This document shows positions 12,937 to 13,990 of a stretch of DNA of 13,990 nt, in pieces. Source of the DNA: JBCCGE01 sp039029455 (GTDB lineage Bacteria; Pseudomonadota; Gammaproteobacteria; Arenicellales; Poriferihabitantaceae); NCBI GenBank assembly GCA_039029455.1, contig JBCCGE010000084.1:1-13990 (forward strand), read 5' to 3'. Position 1 is the first letter of the stretch, and each line of letters opens with the position of its first letter. The position numbers and the translations under genes are program-made. The notes beneath the pieces are model-generated. The model was not told the origin of the DNA and made no database searches. It saw only the letters and a program-made list of their open reading frames with translations.

Positions 12937-13990
12937 GTGAAACTCAAGTTGCTGTCAGCTATCCAGGAAGTCGACGCTGCACAGTGGAATCGACTGGTCA
13001 GCAACGGTTACCCGTTTCTTCAACATGCTTTTATTGACAGCATGGAAAAAAATCAGTGCGTCGGCGAGGACCACGGTTGGATCCCGCGGCACCTGACCTG
13101 CTTCGATGATCAGGACAATTTGCTTGGTGCTCTGCCGTTGTTTGAGAAGCACAATTCCTGGGGTGAATTTGTGTTTGACTATGCTTGGGCCGACGCCTTT
13201 CACCGTGCAGGTTTGCAGTACTACCCAAAACTTGTCAATGCGATCCCGTTTACACCCGCAACCGGGCAGCGCATTTTGCTGGACGCGGCTAATCGGACGG
13301 CAATCAAGGACGCATTGATCAAAGGCACAATGTCACTTGTTGGGCAGGGTGAGTTCAGCGGATTGCACTCGTTGTTTCTCAATCCTGATGAATACCTGCT
13401 ATTAAAAGACGATGTCACAGTAACCCGCGTCGACTGCCAGTTTCACTGGCACAATCAGAATTTCAGCAGTTTTGAAGACTTTCTCGACACCCTGAAGTCC
13501 AAAAAACGCAAGAACATCCGCCAGGAACGGCGCAAGGTAAAGCAATCAGGAGTGACGATAGAGTGCCTTGACGGGCACTCAGCTTCGGAAACCGACTGGG
13601 CAGAGTTCACTCGACTCTATCGAAGTATCTACAATCGTAAATACGGACAGCCGGCATTCAATGCGGGGTTTTTTAAGGATGTTGCACGGTCACTTGCTGA
13701 ACAGGTTCTGCTCGTCGTAGCCCGATTTGACGGCAGGGTTATCGCTGCATCACTGATGTATCACGACGCAGAAACTCTGTATGGTAGACATTGGGGTTGC
13801 GATGGCTATGTGGACTCACTCCACTTCGAGCTCTGCTACTATCAGGGAATCGAGTACTGCATCCGTCACAACCTGAAACGCTTTGATCCCGGCGCGCAGG
13901 GCGAACACAAAATAGCGCGCGGCTTTTTGCCCACTAAAACTCGGTCTCTGCACTGGATGGGCAGTCTCCAGTTTCGTGATGCCGTAAAAC
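12937..13990 (+). CDS. DUF482 / FemAB-like GNAT-fold protein, 3' end beyond the window
   Basis: At least 351 residues, open to the end of the window; the family is usually a little under 400, so only a short C-terminal piece is missing. It belongs to the DUF482 family, two GNAT-like folds related to FemAB peptidyl/aminoacyl transferases; the substrate is not known. Seen here: 'YPFLQHAFIDSME' near the start, a basic stretch 'KSKKRKNIRQERRKVKQSG' (187-205) of the kind FemAB-type proteins share, and the family's signature end 'LYGRHWGCDGYVDSLHFELC' (281-300), FDPGAQGEHKIARGFLP (316-332). No signal peptide, so cytoplasmic. The GTG at 12937-12939 is chosen because the family N terminus (KLLSAIQEVDAAQWN) begins there; no good ribosome site is visible, so the start is tentative. 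It is divergent from the M48 protease gene. Confidence 0.88.
   Translation, partial: MKLKLLSAIQEVDAAQWNRLVSNGYPFLQHAFIDSMEKNQCVGEDHGWIPRHLTCFDDQDNLLGALPLFEKHNSWGEFVFDYAWADAFHRAGLQYYPKLVNAIPFTPATGQRILLDAANRTAIKDALIKGTMSLVGQGEFSGLHSLFLNPDEYLLLKDDVTVTRVDCQFHWHNQNFSSFEDFLDTLKSKKRKNIRQERRKVKQSGVTIECLDGHSASETDWAEFTRLYRSIYNRKYGQPAFNAGFFKDVARSLAEQVLLVVARFDGRVIAASLMYHDAETLYGRHWGCDGYVDSLHFELCYYQGIEYCIRHNLKRFDPGAQGEHKIARGFLPTKTRSLHWMGSLQFRDAVK

Noticed and set aside
12905..12940. Eleven-codon leader (ATG to TGA) overlapping the GTG of the DUF482 gene
   Set aside because: It overlaps the likely extended -10, so it would not be in the transcript, and no ribosome site precedes it.
1..13990. CRISPR arrays, transposons, prophage or defence genes
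   Set aside because: No regularly spaced repeats, transposase, integrase or defence-type domains were seen on either strand.

Overview
The window reads as a piece of a marine or environmental gammaproteobacterial chromosome. The first ~790 bases are a fragment from a different lineage. From about 795 onward the gene content and protein sequences point to Gammaproteobacteria: a split adenosylcobalamin-dependent ribonucleotide reductase (nrdJa/nrdJb, the arrangement known from Pseudomonas), the glnE-ilvE pair followed by a small CHCC zinc-finger gene, an M48 lipoprotein peptidase, and a DUF482 (FemAB/GNAT-like) protein. The first ~790 bases are visibly more AT-rich and encode the middle of a Bacteroidota-style PheT. 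PheT and a LexA gene both break off at the same point, so I read 789-800 as a chimeric junction, more likely an assembly artefact than biology.

Layout: partial pheT (+, 3-794); junction; truncated lexA (-, 795-1037) with a clear promoter and a 20-bp palindromic operator over its -10; a secreted TPR/Cds6-like protein (+, 1251-2195); nrdJb and nrdJa (-, 2284-5165) as a tight operon; a ~600-base gap (5166-5773) holding a promoter, three NrdR-box-like sites, a leader hairpin and unexplained repeats; malonyl-CoA decarboxylase (-, 5774-7015); zf-CHCC protein, ilvE and glnE (-, 7213-11277); M48/LysM lipoprotein (-, 11360-12799); and, divergently, a DUF482 protein (+, 12937 to the window end, incomplete).

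How they fit together: nrdJab supplies deoxyribonucleotides without needing oxygen, and its promoter has the layout expected for NrdR (dATP/ATP-sensing) repression. GlnE covalently tunes glutamine synthetase and IlvE consumes or produces glutamate, so glnE-ilvE-zf is a nitrogen/amino-acid unit. The M48 lipoprotein, the TPR protein and possibly the DUF482 protein belong to the cell envelope. I found no CRISPR array, transposase, prophage module, defence system, tRNA or rRNA. The window is mostly housekeeping; the best leads are regulatory: a LexA operator unlike the usual gammaproteobacterial SOS box, and a multi-site NrdR promoter.
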